DNA from: Craterostigma plantagineum
Lineage: Eukaryota > Streptophyta > Magnoliopsida > Lamiales > Linderniaceae
Direction: 5' to 3'
Assembly (NCBI GenBank): GCA_027422505.1
Contig: JAPQWV010000017.1
Coordinates: 17,299,501-17,363,500 of the forward strand
Length of the DNA stretch: 64,000 nucleotides
Part shown: positions 21,806-32,110 of the stretch, piece by piece
How the letters are laid out: every line of letters starts with the position of its first letter
How positions within the stretch are numbered: the stretch's first letter is position 1
Made by a program: the position numbers and the translations under genes
Notes under the pieces: model-generated
Databases searched by the model: none
What the model saw: the letters and a program-made list of their open reading frames with translations, nothing else
Told to the model about the DNA's origin: nothing

Positions 21806-23251
21806 CTAACCCATATTTCCTAATTCGTGCTTGCATGTTTGGCGCCGTATACATGAATTGACGTGGGTAACGTGGTTGTTGTTTTCGTGCTTCGGTTTTG
21901 GTCGCCTTTGGCTTGCGAGTAGTAGGTGAGTTTGCGTTTGACGACGAGAGACGTTTTCGCTTGACCTTAGGTTTTGGCGAGATGGGAGAATTCCAAGACG
22001 TCGTAGAGAAGGTTCGCTTGCAAGGTCGGAGTGTTGCGTGTTCATGTGTTTCATATTCATGAAATCGTGGGAGAACAAAATCATTGCAACAGCACATAGA
22101 CATAATTTGGTAAAAGAAAGATAAGTTTTGGCAACATAATTGTCTACGACCTTAGGATATTGGGATTCAGTACATAGAGAGGAAGGACGAATATAGGATG
22201 GTTTTTTCTTCTTGTCATCGAAGAGTGGATTCGCCTTTGTCTGATACGTACTGCCCTCCAGAGACGTCGAACTCACATTCCCTGTATCCATAAGAATACT
22301 AGAGTTAGTGTTAGAACATATGTCAGCTTCAGGAGTCATTTGCGCCGTCCTCTTACATTTACATGTTTGAGAATCGGGTACTTGACTCGATGTGGAGGGA
22401 TAGTTCGTATTGGGAAATTTTTCTAGTGTGTAGATTTTGCTAAGTAGCTCATCTCGCTCTTTTCCAAAGGCCTTCCTTTCTACTTCTAGTTGTCGTTCTA
22501 GTTCTGCTATGAGTAGTAGTTTCTTTGGGATGTAAGTGCGAGAGAGCACATCTTGAAAAGCAACTTCCTGTTCTTTGTTTGGGAGTAAGGTTTCGACATC
22601 CTCCGAGAGTGAGGATACCTTAGTCTTATCTCTATTGTTCAACTCTGTGTAGTCATACGTGATTTCTGCCCAATGAATGTTCTGTTCTCTTGTTTCTTCT
22701 GAGATGGCAGCGGAGGATGATCTCACAAATGGCTTAAGCTGCGGGGGAGCACCATTCTTGTTTGCAAGAATGCAGTGTTGCACATGTTGTATCTTTTAAC
22801 TGTTAGCGGTGTTGGATTGCAATTGCTAGACAGTCCGATCCCCCCCCCCCCGTGCGTTGTAGAATTCTATTTCCACTGGTTGGTTCAATAGGCATAAAAT
22901 GCGTGAGTTTTCGTTTCTAAGGTGAAGTTGCTCTTCAAGTTCTTTCACCTTGCGGTATAGCCTAACTCTTTCCTTCGTAAGCAGTTCATATTGGGAGGCC
23001 GTCAGGAGGCGAGAAGTTTCACATGAACTAATGGCTAGTGTAGTTTCCTTAACCTTAGTCTCACTTTGTTTGTTCTTGCTTTGCAGACGTTTGACTAAAG
23101 CTTCAGAGGCCATTAGACGTTCGTTTGCACAGGCAAGTTCTTCCACTTTTAGACTAAGTAAGGCATAGTTGTTTTCAAATTTTAGCTTAAGTTCATCATA
23201 ATCCCTAGCGTCTACGGTGGGTTTCTTAATGGCATGTCGGTGAGTAAACAC
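21806..23251 (-). pseudogene. element B coiled-coil region between gag and protease
   Basis: Two frames (23251-22826 and 22783-21806) encode long heptad-rich, Leu/Glu/Lys-rich stretches (LSLKVEELACANERLMASEA; LLLIAELERQLEVERKAFGK), very likely coiled coils. The later part becomes Ser/Lys/Arg-rich. Several large copia elements have coiled-coil extensions of gag, and I take this as that. A C-run of about 10 near 22841-22850 sits at the break between the two frames. Confidence 0.7.
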
Positions 23252-23300
23252 ATCATCGAGGTGTGAGATTCGTACCTCAGACTCAGCGTTGGTAGGAGTA

Positions 23301-24582
23301 TTAGCTGTGTTTCACCGTGTGACCCATCTCCTCGTCCTCGTCATGTTCGACCAGCCTTGCCATGCAGCAATCTTCATCCTTAGGCTCCTCGTCTTGTGAA
23401 GTGTCATTCACCCATTCAGCCTCCTCGGTGAGTAGAGCTTTCCCACTTTCCACCTTGCGGGTCATTCTGGCCTTACGGTCGTAGTAGCCGGAGTCCTTCA
23501 CGCGTGGGGCGTGGCATTCTGTGGCAAAGTGGCCTATCTTTCCACACCGAAAGCACTTCACAGACTTTTGAGGTGTGGAGTCCTCTTCTTTCTTTGTTGG
23601 CTTGGCTTCCTCTGTGGGAGTGGTCTTTTTGGTGCCGCTATAGGTTCTTTGGCGATTGGAAGAGGATGAGGATTTTTTCCCGATCTTCTTTGAGACCAAC
23701 TTAGTGAGCATTGCCAGTTGCTTGCGTATATCACGAACATCTTCGTCTGATTCTGTATCAGCTTCGGATCCTGAAGAAGTGTCAGATACAACAGCTGGTA
23801 GCTTTCCTTTGTTCTGTTTGGTCTTAGTGGTGGAAGATCGATCATTGGTTTTGTTCGAGAGGAGGGCCAGTGGGTCGACTCGAGTGTTGGTGGACTGAGG
23901 TTGCACGTATGGAGCATAGGCAGACAGACTGTCATAAAGAGCATGGATGGAAGTGTTGGAGAGGTCCTTACTCTGAATCATCATCACGATTGCATTGCCC
24001 CACTGTGTTTGAGGCTTCCAAGAAAGCGGTTGTTGATATCGAATTTGTCCCTCGAGATCCTGGCTTTCTTGAGTTCATTGATGACCTTCAGGTATCTGAG
24101 GTACGTGTCACGCAGCTCCTCTCCTTCGTAGGCTTGGAAGTGTTCATACTGTGAGAGACAGGCTGATTTCCTCCCTTGAGCACTTTCAGTTGTGCCTGCC
24201 ATGATTTCTACGAGTTCATCCCATATTTCTTTAGCAGTTGTGCAGCACTCGATGTGAGCATAGACTTCGTTGCCCATAGCCTGGAAGAGGTATCCTTTGG
24301 CAGTCTCGTCGGCCTGTACGCGAGCCAGTTCATCCTCATTGATGGGACCTCTTGGAGTGCGGCGTTCATCCATGGGAGGGTTTGCGTTTGGCTGTGCAGG
24401 GATGATTGTCCAGAACTGTGCTGGCCGTTGAATATGGAGTCCAGAAGGTATTGAGAGAGTGGTGCGCCTTTGTTCCTGATGAACGTGAGGAACCGGTTTG
24501 TCCATATGTTGTAGTCGCCTTGTCGCAGCATCGGAGGCTTGGTGTCGGAGCCCACTGTGGAGATGTCATTCGTGGTAGACAT
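23301..24582 (-). pseudogene. element B gag with CCHC zinc knuckle
   Basis: Begins at the ATG at 24582 (MSTTND), with LRQGDYNIWTNRFLTFIRNK and AKEIWDELVEIMAG typical of the copia gag fold. The nucleocapsid knuckle CFRCGKIGHFATEC (CX2CX4HX4C) is at 23514-23555. At least two single-base frameshifts are visible (around 24450 and 24030). Confidence 0.92.
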
Positions 24583-26136
24583 GGTTGGTGCAGTCGAATC
24601 GTCCGTGGTTTTGATCTTGTATAGATAAGAGATTAGTAACGAACGATAAGAGAAATACGAGTTGAATGAGTAGAGTTTTGAGAATAAAAACTGTTTAAAG
24701 AATTTCCTAGAACTAAGTGAGCGTGTGTGATGGTCGATAATGTGTGGAAGAGAAATAAATCTTGAAATTAGGAGAAGTTCTAGGAATTTAAATCGAGACT
24801 TGAGGAGCAAAAACAAATTTTATGTCAAATGTGGTCTAGGGTGTTAGGACTGAAGTGTTGGGATCAATCCGGTGCATCTTAAACCAGTTTGAGAAAAGTT
24901 TAACCCAAGAAGATTTTAACACGAGAAAAAGGCTTAACACGTCAAAAAAAAATTCGCAGTTCGAAATTTTCTCGGATTCTAAATTTCGCATGTGAGAATG
25001 ATTCTCAGTTGAGAGTTTTAAAGCTTCACAAGAGAATTTCGCACGTTAAAAAAAATTTCGCATCGAGAGTTGACGTGTGGTCTTAGAAAATTTTCTCGGA
25101 TTTGAAAGAGGTGTGGTATTGAAAAAAAAACTTTCTCAAATTAGATAAATTTTCTCGGCTTTGAAAACTTTCTCGGATGTAAAAATTTTCGCAAGGTTCA
25201 AAATTTTCTCGGTCTTGAAAGAAAAATTTCGCGGCTCAGAAAGATTCGCGGAATCAGCTTTCAAGGGTATAAAGTTTCTCGGATTTTAAAGAGTACGAAG
25301 TTGAGAAAAATTGGGTCTAAGTGAAATTTTCGCGGTTTTAAAAATTCTCGGCTGAAAATTTCTCGACCTGCGAAAAATTTCTCAGATTTTTGGAAAGTTT
25401 CGCGGCTTAGAAAAATTCTTGATAGACTTTCTCGCATATAAAGTTTCTCGGATTTTTAAGCATAGGCCGTTGCGAAAAATGCAGTGAACGTAAAATTTTC
25501 GCGTTTTGAAAATTCTCGGATTTGAGCATAGGCCGTTGCGAAAAATGCAGTGAAAGTGAATTTTCGCGGTTTTAAAAATTCTCGGTTTAAATTCGCGGAT
25601 ATGAAACTCGCGGATTTGAACGATTCAGAAGTTTCGCGGTTTGAACGATTCAGAAAGTTTCGCGGATTTGAACGATTCAGAAAGTTTCGCGGGCAAGAAC
25701 ACCGAAGTACTGTTCCATTGCTTGTCGCGAATCTTTCCCAGAAAACCGTCCGTCTTCACTCAAATCTCAACCAAAATCGCTCAAACTTGATCCTAAACTT
25801 CAGAAATTCTTCCCTAAACACATAATCGACCGATTTGTGAGCTAAAAACACCAAAAAATAGGTCAAATCGACCAAAAAACAGAGAATGGCCGAGATGTCC
25901 TTTTCTGAAAAGTTTTTGCTTCAATCTTGCTCAAAACTCGTTAAAACTGATCCAAAAGTGTTCTAAAAACATTTTAGGCATATACTCGATAGGGGAAGGT
26001 TTTAAACACAAAAACGAAGCATCAAAACCCCAAAACAAGCTCGAAATGCCGAAAATAATTTTTTGCCCAAAAAACCTTTGATCTTTCTTGGAATCGAACG
26101 AAACTGATTCAAATCAATGCAGATCGATCCACGTTT
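24583..26136 (-). other. element B long 5' leader with TTTCTCGG/TTCGCGG motifs
   Basis: Between PBS and gag are 1.55 kb without a credible gene. From 24940 to 25700 it is packed with AATTTTCTCGG, AAATTTCGC and TTCGCGGTTTGAA motifs, including a repeated AGCATAGGCCGTTGCGAAAA block (near 25460 and 25525) and GATTCAGAAAGTTTCGCGG three times (25620-25690). Confidence 0.8.
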
Positions 26137-26148
26137 GCTCTGATACCA
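26137..26148 (-). other. element B primer binding site
   Basis: GCTCTGATACCA on the plus strand, read as TGGTATCAGAGC on the element strand, two bases inside the 5' LTR; complementary to initiator Met tRNA. Confidence 0.93.
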
Positions 26149-26150
26149 CT

Positions 26151-26443
26151 TGTTGGTCCCTAATGCACCAAACAAGGAATCAAAGAGGCTTTAATGGAAT
26201 GAAAAGGGAGTATTCTCACCTTTGAGTGTGTGTAGTGTGTGAAAAATTTGGATAAGCCTTGATCTTTGATTACTTTCAAAAGTGAGTTGGTAACACCTTA
26301 TATACCACATTAACCCTAGGTATATTAAGGCCCAATCACTAAATATTAATTAATTACAATCTTGTCTAAAGCCCAAGCTAAAGATCATTACAAAATTAAT
26401 CCCAAGACTTAAACTATTGACACAATCAATTAATATCCTAACA
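26151..26443 (-). repeat. element B 5' LTR
   Basis: TGTTGGTCCCT to CCTAACA, followed by the CAAAT duplication. Nearly identical to 12310-12604. Confidence 0.95.
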
Positions 26444-26474
26444 CAAATGCTTTGAGATTAAGGGGAGAATTTGT

Positions 26475-27423
26475 AGGGGTGGTAAACAGTCGGGTTGGGT
26501 CACCTTCGGGTTAAAACCCGTTAAATAAACGGGTTAAAACTTCAACCTTGACTGACGTTTACTTAAAACAGGTGAAAAATCAAACCCAAACCCAACTGCT
26601 TTACCCTAACCCAACCCGCCAACCGCAACCCGTTTAAAATTTAAAGAAAAAAAATAACAATATGACAGAATTATAATCAAATTAACAAAAAAGAAGAAAT
26701 AATGCAATTTTTTTCTACACAAGGTCATCATAAATCATAACTAAGAAACAACTAAAGTTCCAAATAACAAAAGTCTCAACAATAAATAACAAGCAAATTA
26801 TTTCATGGTCATCAAGTATTAACCGAAGCCGATGATATTTGACTCGAACTCTCAATCATCTCTCTTCATTTGATCTCCAACCCTATGCATGACATCTTCG
26901 CATAATTCATCGAGCATAGAGTAGGATCCATTTTTGCTAGAAAAATCAAATATTATTAGGAACGAAAATAAAAACTGTGCATAATTTCTTCTTGCTATAT
27001 TCTAAGGCTTTGTGTGATACACACGTATCTTATAGCCTCAATCGTCTTCTTGTGTATATGAATATACTTTGTTTACAATCAACGAAGCAAATACCGAACA
27101 ATTATCAGCTATAAAACTAAGAATTGATTTCTACCTTTTGGGATGTTAAAGAGATGGAGCATGGAGCGGAGAGTGGTAGAAAAACTAGGGTTACTCCTTT
27201 AATTTAATTAATAGGAATTGTAATCAATATATATCAGGGTAAATGGGTTGACTTCGGGTTGTTGCGGGTTGATTTCGGGTTGATTTCGGGTTGAAAATCT
27301 GAACCCTACCTTACCACTAATAATTGGGTTGGTTCGGGTTACCCATTTACGTAACAGTCTGCCAACCCGAACTGCTATTTTAGGGTTCGTGTCGGTTGGC
27401 GGGTTGGTCGATTTTTAAGCTAA
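26475..27423. mobile_element. element C: hAT-like non-autonomous element, 949 bp
   Basis: Bounded by an 8-bp duplication GAATTTGT (26467-26474 and 27424-27431), the hAT length. The left end AGGGGTGGTAAACAGTCGGG fits common plant hAT ends. The right end does not mirror it well, so the TIR is degenerate. Both subterminal parts are rich in GGGTT/AACCC repeats in opposite orientation. No transposase was seen. It landed across the start of element A LTR 2, leaving TGT of the LTR on the left. Confidence 0.72.
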
Positions 27424-27428
27424 GAATT

Positions 27429-27803
27429 TGTTAGCTATAATCTCAAAGCAGGACCAGAGAAAAATAAAAAATGGAAGAAATAAAAGTGATCAAGTTTGAA
27501 AATCACAACAAAGAAAAGTCATATAAGATATATTATCTTAGACCAAATGAAGATATGCGCATGCGTAGTATTCAATGTCGTGATATCTTTCTCATCTATA
27601 GTACTATAAATATTATGCATGTGTGAGTAGAGAGGGGGGGGGGGGGGGCAGAAGAAAGAAATAGAAGGCACAAACTGCCATGCTATGTGAGTTGTGAATG
27701 AGCTAAAAAAACGTGAAGTGTTATACGTGTAAAGAAAAGAAATACGAAAAGAGTTGCCAAGTGTTTTATTCTCGTCATTCGGTCTTAAAAAAATAAAATA
27801 ACA
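27429..27803 (+). repeat. element A LTR 2 (shared middle LTR)
   Basis: TGTTAGCTATAATC to ATAACA, 375 bp, with a run of 15 G at 27634-27648. It serves as 3' LTR of unit 1 and 5' LTR of unit 2. Confidence 0.92.
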
Positions 27804-27805
27804 AA

Positions 27806-29520
27806 ATGGTATCAGAGCCGAAGGTGTTAGCGGAGCGGACAGAGCCGATGATGTCGCCAGAGCCGATGGTGCCGATGGTGTGGAAGCGGATATTATATGC
27901 CCACATGTTAATCCCCGAACTCACCGAGAATAACTACGCAAGGTGGAGCGTCGAAATGAAAGCTATATTCAAATTGCTAGGCTTATGGGAAATATTCGAA
28001 GATGGATATTCACCCGATACGACGGGGTATACAAGGTCGCGACGGAAGACGCTGGGAGCCGCCGTCAAAGAAAATGGCCTCGCGCTCCTCTTCATCTGCG
28101 AAGCATTAGATTTTTCGGTTTCAGAGTGATAGGCGCAACGAGAAAAGCCAAGGAAGCCTGAGATCTGTTGGAGAAAAGCGTACAAAGACGCTGATTACAC
28201 CAACCAAGTTCAGCCACAAAACAGGGCGAACTTGAGACGATGAAGGAGGACGAGAAGAACATTTAGGACGAACCTGTACGAGAAGACGTACCTCGCGGCG
28301 TAGAGAAAAAGAGTGACAGAGACTACGCTGATGAGCCTAAACCGGTGGGTGCAAAGACCACCGGTTATAGCCGAGAAGGAAAAAGAAGGCGGAGCGTCAA
28401 AGAAAGACGCCGGTGAAGCCACAGAAAAGGAGAAAACATCTCCAAAGGCGAATAGGCGTGAAAGAAGAGAAAATGGCTGAAGCAGCCGTTGAAGTGATAA
28501 AAGAAAATATTACTCGTGAAGTATCCACCGCCACTCCACCAACGGAACCTCCCTACGAGGAGGAGCCCTCAAAGCTCGAGAAAGAGGAGGCGTATGAAGA
28601 AACGCCGCCACGACAACCACCTGAGAAAGTCGAGGAGATCGACGTGAGGACATCGGAAAATGCCGATGATGTGAAAAGCAAGGTCGATGACACCATGCAT
28701 GCATTGTCGGAGAAGGCTAAAGATAATGCCTACAAGGAGAACGTCAAATCTATAGAGACATACGAGATGGTGTCAAAGAAAGACGATTATGCCGATGAAG
28801 AGACGATAAAGAAGCCAACTCCCAGCATACTGAAAAGCTAAGCGAGGAGAGACGCATGGAGCGTGACAAGATGGTCGCACATGAAGCCATGACGGAGGTC
28901 CTGCGAAAGACTGGCGAAAGAAGTCAATAAACAGAAGATTGGGGAACCTAATGAGGTCAACCCAAAAGAGATGGAGCGCATTAAGAAGGAAAAAGCGCTT
29001 CAGAAAGACATGGAGATGAAGCAGTGGATTAAGGCGAGAAAACAACCTTGAGGCCTACATGAATATCTTGAGGAGCCGAACAACAACAAGTATGAGCTCG
29101 CCGAAAAATTGAAGAAGGACGAGATCGCGACGACAGTCGAGCTGGTGAAAGATAGCTCGATTACGAAGGAAGAAGAGGCGACTGACATGAAGGAGACCTT
29201 CGAGATGCTGGCGAAGGCCAAACCACCGGAGGCGAAATATCTGGACACTATACCGAAGAACATTGAGTATGACAAAAACCCACAGAAAAATCGCGGATGA
29301 GGAGCTCTGTAAGAAGCGCGAAGAAGAAGCCGGCAATCCAATTTTTAACTACGAGGTGACGAGCTTGAAGGACTACATCAGGGATCAAAAAAAAATACGA
29401 GGATATTTATTACATCGCCAAAGAACCGAACCGAAGGGAAAAGGCGGTCCAAGAAGGAAAACTAGTGACAGACGAGTACAATAAGATGGCAAACATGGAG
29501 AGCCGCAACATACGACAGAC
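27806..29520 (+). pseudogene. element A gag, unit 2 (uninterrupted by insertions, frameshifted)
   Basis: Starts at an ATG at 27806 overlapping the PBS TGGTATCAGAGC (27807-27818), which appears to be the ancestral gag start. The first 107 residues repeat the gag domain of unit 1, then the frame shifts near 28125. The extension continues in 28413-28841 and 29109-29300 as Lys/Glu-rich, probably coiled-coil protein. Compared with unit 1, several small indels differ, so each copy has its own breaks. No zinc knuckle, protease, integrase or RT occurs before the polypurine tract. Confidence 0.85.
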
Positions 29521-29566
29521 GAAGGCGGGTCAAATTAAAGAACGATGAAGACCCAAATGCTTTGAG

Positions 29567-29581
29567 ATTAAGGGGGGAATT
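29567..29581 (+). other. element A polypurine tract, unit 2
   Basis: ATTAAGGGGGGAATT directly before LTR 3. The matching unit 1 tract (ATTAAGGGGAGAATT, 26458-26472) precedes LTR 2 and is split from it by element C. Confidence 0.9.
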
Positions 29582-29950
29582 TGTTAGCTAATAATCTCAA
29601 AGCGGGACCAAGAGAAAAATAATAAATGGAAGAAATAAAAAGAGATCAAGTTTGAAAATCACAACAAAGAAAAGTCATATAAGATATCTTATCTTAAACA
29701 AATGAAGATATGCGCATGCATAGTATTCAATGCCGTGATATCTTTCTCATCTACTATGTACTATAAATATATGCATGTGTGTAGTAGAGAACGAGGGGGC
29801 CAGAAGAAAAGAATAGAAGGCACAAAGTGCCATGCTATGTGAGTTGTGAATGAGCTAAAAAACGTGAAGTGTTATACGTGTAGAAGAAAGAAATACGAAA
29901 GAGTTGCCAAGTTTTTATTCTCGTCATTCGATCTTAAAAAAAAAATAACA
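29582..29950 (+). repeat. element A LTR 3 (3')
   Basis: TGTTAGC to ATAACA, 369 bp, followed by ACTTT at 29951-29955, the same five bases that precede LTR 1. Confidence 0.92.
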
Positions 29951-29955
29951 ACTTT

Positions 29956-31174
29956 TACATCATTACGTCCTACCTATCCAGTCTATAAGCATGATGGCAC
30001 TCTTATGCCATTAGACTATGTTTATTAACAACCCAGACTACCGTTCTTGCACTAAAGACAAAAAAACAAATAATAAAATGAAAAAATAAAACAACTTATC
30101 ACAACCAGTTGGTACACCAGCTTGAACTTGACATGGTTGTGCACAAATCTGAATGTCTAACATTATCCAGTAATGCATTTGTCAAAATGTGATTGGTTTG
30201 TGCGATCTTTTGAGATTTTTATGATATTTTCTATTATCTCTTAATTTTTTTTTATTTTCACCAAAATCCATGATATTTTTTTCTCCATAAATAGCGACTA
30301 ACATTGATACATTTTGATTCACAATTTTCAAATAAATATTCCCCTGTAATATCTCATAATTATTTAAAAATTTTGTTTTTCTTTTCTTGTAATTTTAGTT
30401 TTGTAATTGAGATTCTAGCTTATTTGTGAGTGTATCATATTTTCTTAATAATTAAGAGCTTTTAATAGAATTTAATATATTTGCACACATTTTCAATAAT
30501 AATAAAAATTAATTGTAGAATACAAAATATATTTATTAATAAGAAAATAAATAAATATTATGAGTTGTTTTGAGTTGTTGATCAAGTATGGAAACTATTA
30601 AGGTTGAGTTGAGGTATTTGTTGTGTATGTTGATGAAAGAAAAATTAATATTTTTATTCTCATGACCGGTTGTGGAGGGTGTTGATCATAGTCTTAACAA
30701 GGGTCTGTCTGAACATCTCATTATCTCTTTTCGATGCTTGTTAGTTCCTAATTTTACCTTAAATCACGCATCTGTGGTGAACTTTGTGGCAATGGCCTTT
30801 GACGATCAACACTTGTAAGTCCATCTGCAAGAAAACTCTATGGAAATGTGGTGGTTTAATCGTATGTTAAGTGCAAATTTGAGTAGGGAGAGGGTTCATC
30901 CTTCATAGGATTCGAAGTATCGGGATCAATCAAAGTTTATATCTTTCTATGAGTTCAAGTCCGAAAGAAGCACTTCATGCCTCCCAGTCTTTCAATTTTA
31001 TTTTCCTCCTTTCAAGAGTATCTAATTGCAATCCGACTCCGTATTGTGACAAGATCTAGATCATCGACTACTCATTCTTTCATGAATACACAAACCACAT
31101 GGAAACTGATTGTCATTTCACTCGACACCACATCAGTACAGCACTATCATGCTGTATATATATCCCTTCTTAAG
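29956..31174. other. AT-rich intergenic DNA
   Basis: Strongly AT-rich from 30170 to 30560, more mixed afterwards. Short open frames on both strands match nothing I recognise and no repeat pair was found. Possibly old decayed repeat sequence. Confidence 0.4.
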
Positions 31175-31316
31175 TGGTCCGGATACGGGTGCCGACTAAG
31201 TTTAAAAGTAAACACGGAAATGCTGACCCTAATTTTGAAACAACACTTGGGATCGGAAAGTTTTAGCACAACGCAATAATTAAAATCAGAAAATCTTAAG
31301 ACTTTCAAGAGAGTCA
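31175..31316 (-). repeat. element E 3' LTR, truncated
   Basis: Aligns with about the first 110-120 bases (plus-strand order) of the right LTR and then loses similarity before the polypurine remnant. The right border is approximate. Confidence 0.6.
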
Positions 31317-31529
31317 TCTGAGGCTTCCTCTTCTGCTCCCCCTGCAGAATTGCACCACCTTTCCCCTTTTGGAAGAAAGTAAACCCCGAAGAATAATATT
31401 TGAATCTGGAGATCTTCGGACAATAGTATTTGACATATGCTATGTTGATCCAAATACTGGATCAACATTTACAGACACTGACACAGACCTATAGATTTCT
31501 TAAGGCTTGAGAACCTTTCAAAATCTAAG

Positions 31530-31994
31530 GCTTTACTAAAAATATCAGCTAACTGATTTATATCTATATGCTCTATTCTAGTCAACTCTTTTTGTACCAT
31601 ATCTCCAGTAAATGATGTCTTATATCTTTATGCCTGGTCCTAGAATGTTGAATAGGATTTTTCAAAATATTTATGGCAATTAGATTATCACAATACATAA
31701 GAACATAATCACTCTCTAAGCAATAATCACCTAAGATGCTATTCAACCAAATAAGCTGAGTACAGCAACTACCCGCGGCCACATATTCAGAGTCGGCCGT
31801 AGAAGAGAAACACAACTTTGTTTCTTACTATACCAAGACACTAGATTGTTCCCTAAGAAGAAACGGTCACCACTCGTGCTATTGCGATCATCTTCGTCAG
31901 CTGCCCAATCAGCATCACTGAACCCAACCAGATTAGTGTTAGTATCTTTTGAAAACCATAAACCAAGACTACATGAACAACTACTATACTTCAA
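31530..31994 (-). pseudogene. element E RNase H fragment
   Basis: Two minus-strand frames carry LVGFSDADWAADEDDRNSTS, then SEYVAAGSCCTQLIWL and MYCDNLIAINILKNP, the three conserved blocks of copia RNase H. A frameshift separates them near 31790. Confidence 0.88.
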
Positions 31995-32110
31995 ATTCTT
32001 TTGATAGCATTTAAATGAGAAACATTTGGCTCAACTTGATATCTCGTACATACGCAAACACTATACATAGTGTCTGGTCTACTCTCATAAGGATATAATA
32101 AGCTACCTAC

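Larger units (their letters stand above)
12310..26443 (-). mobile_element. element B: 14.1-kb Ty1/copia retrotransposon with a downstream ORF
   Basis: LTRs of 295 bp (12310-12604) and 293 bp (26151-26443) are flanked by CAAAT (12305-12309 and 26444-26448). Reading on the minus strand: 5' LTR, PBS at 26137-26148, a 1.55-kb non-coding leader, gag with a CCHC knuckle, a coiled-coil region, protease, integrase, RT, RNase H, a 2-kb repeat-rich spacer, an extra ORF of about 3.7 kb (broken), polypurine tract, 3' LTR. The copia order integrase before RT is clear. Size, coiled-coil region and downstream ORF recall the SIRE/Maximus group, but the short LTRs do not, so the clade is left open. Confidence 0.95.
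5428..29955 (+). mobile_element. element A: three-LTR, gag-only LTR retrotransposon array with nested insertions
   Basis: Three copies of one LTR (5433-5824, 27429-27803, 29582-29950) alternate with two copies of one internal region. The flanks carry the duplication ACTTT at 5428-5432 and 29951-29955, so the whole is one integration. The middle LTR follows directly on the polypurine end of unit 1 and is followed by the PBS of unit 2, so it is shared. Unit 1 was later interrupted by a solo LTR, copia element B and hAT-like element C. Unit 2, free of insertions, has only about 1.78 kb of internal DNA: gag and its extension, with no protease, integrase or RT. This matches non-autonomous retrotransposons that keep only gag (TR-GAG type). 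The tandem form probably arose by unequal recombination between LTRs. Confidence 0.9.

Noticed and set aside
27429..29950. Element A unit 2 as an independent second insertion
   Set aside because: No target duplication surrounds 27429-29950; the left flank is the polypurine tract of unit 1, and ACTTT at the right matches the flank of LTR 1.
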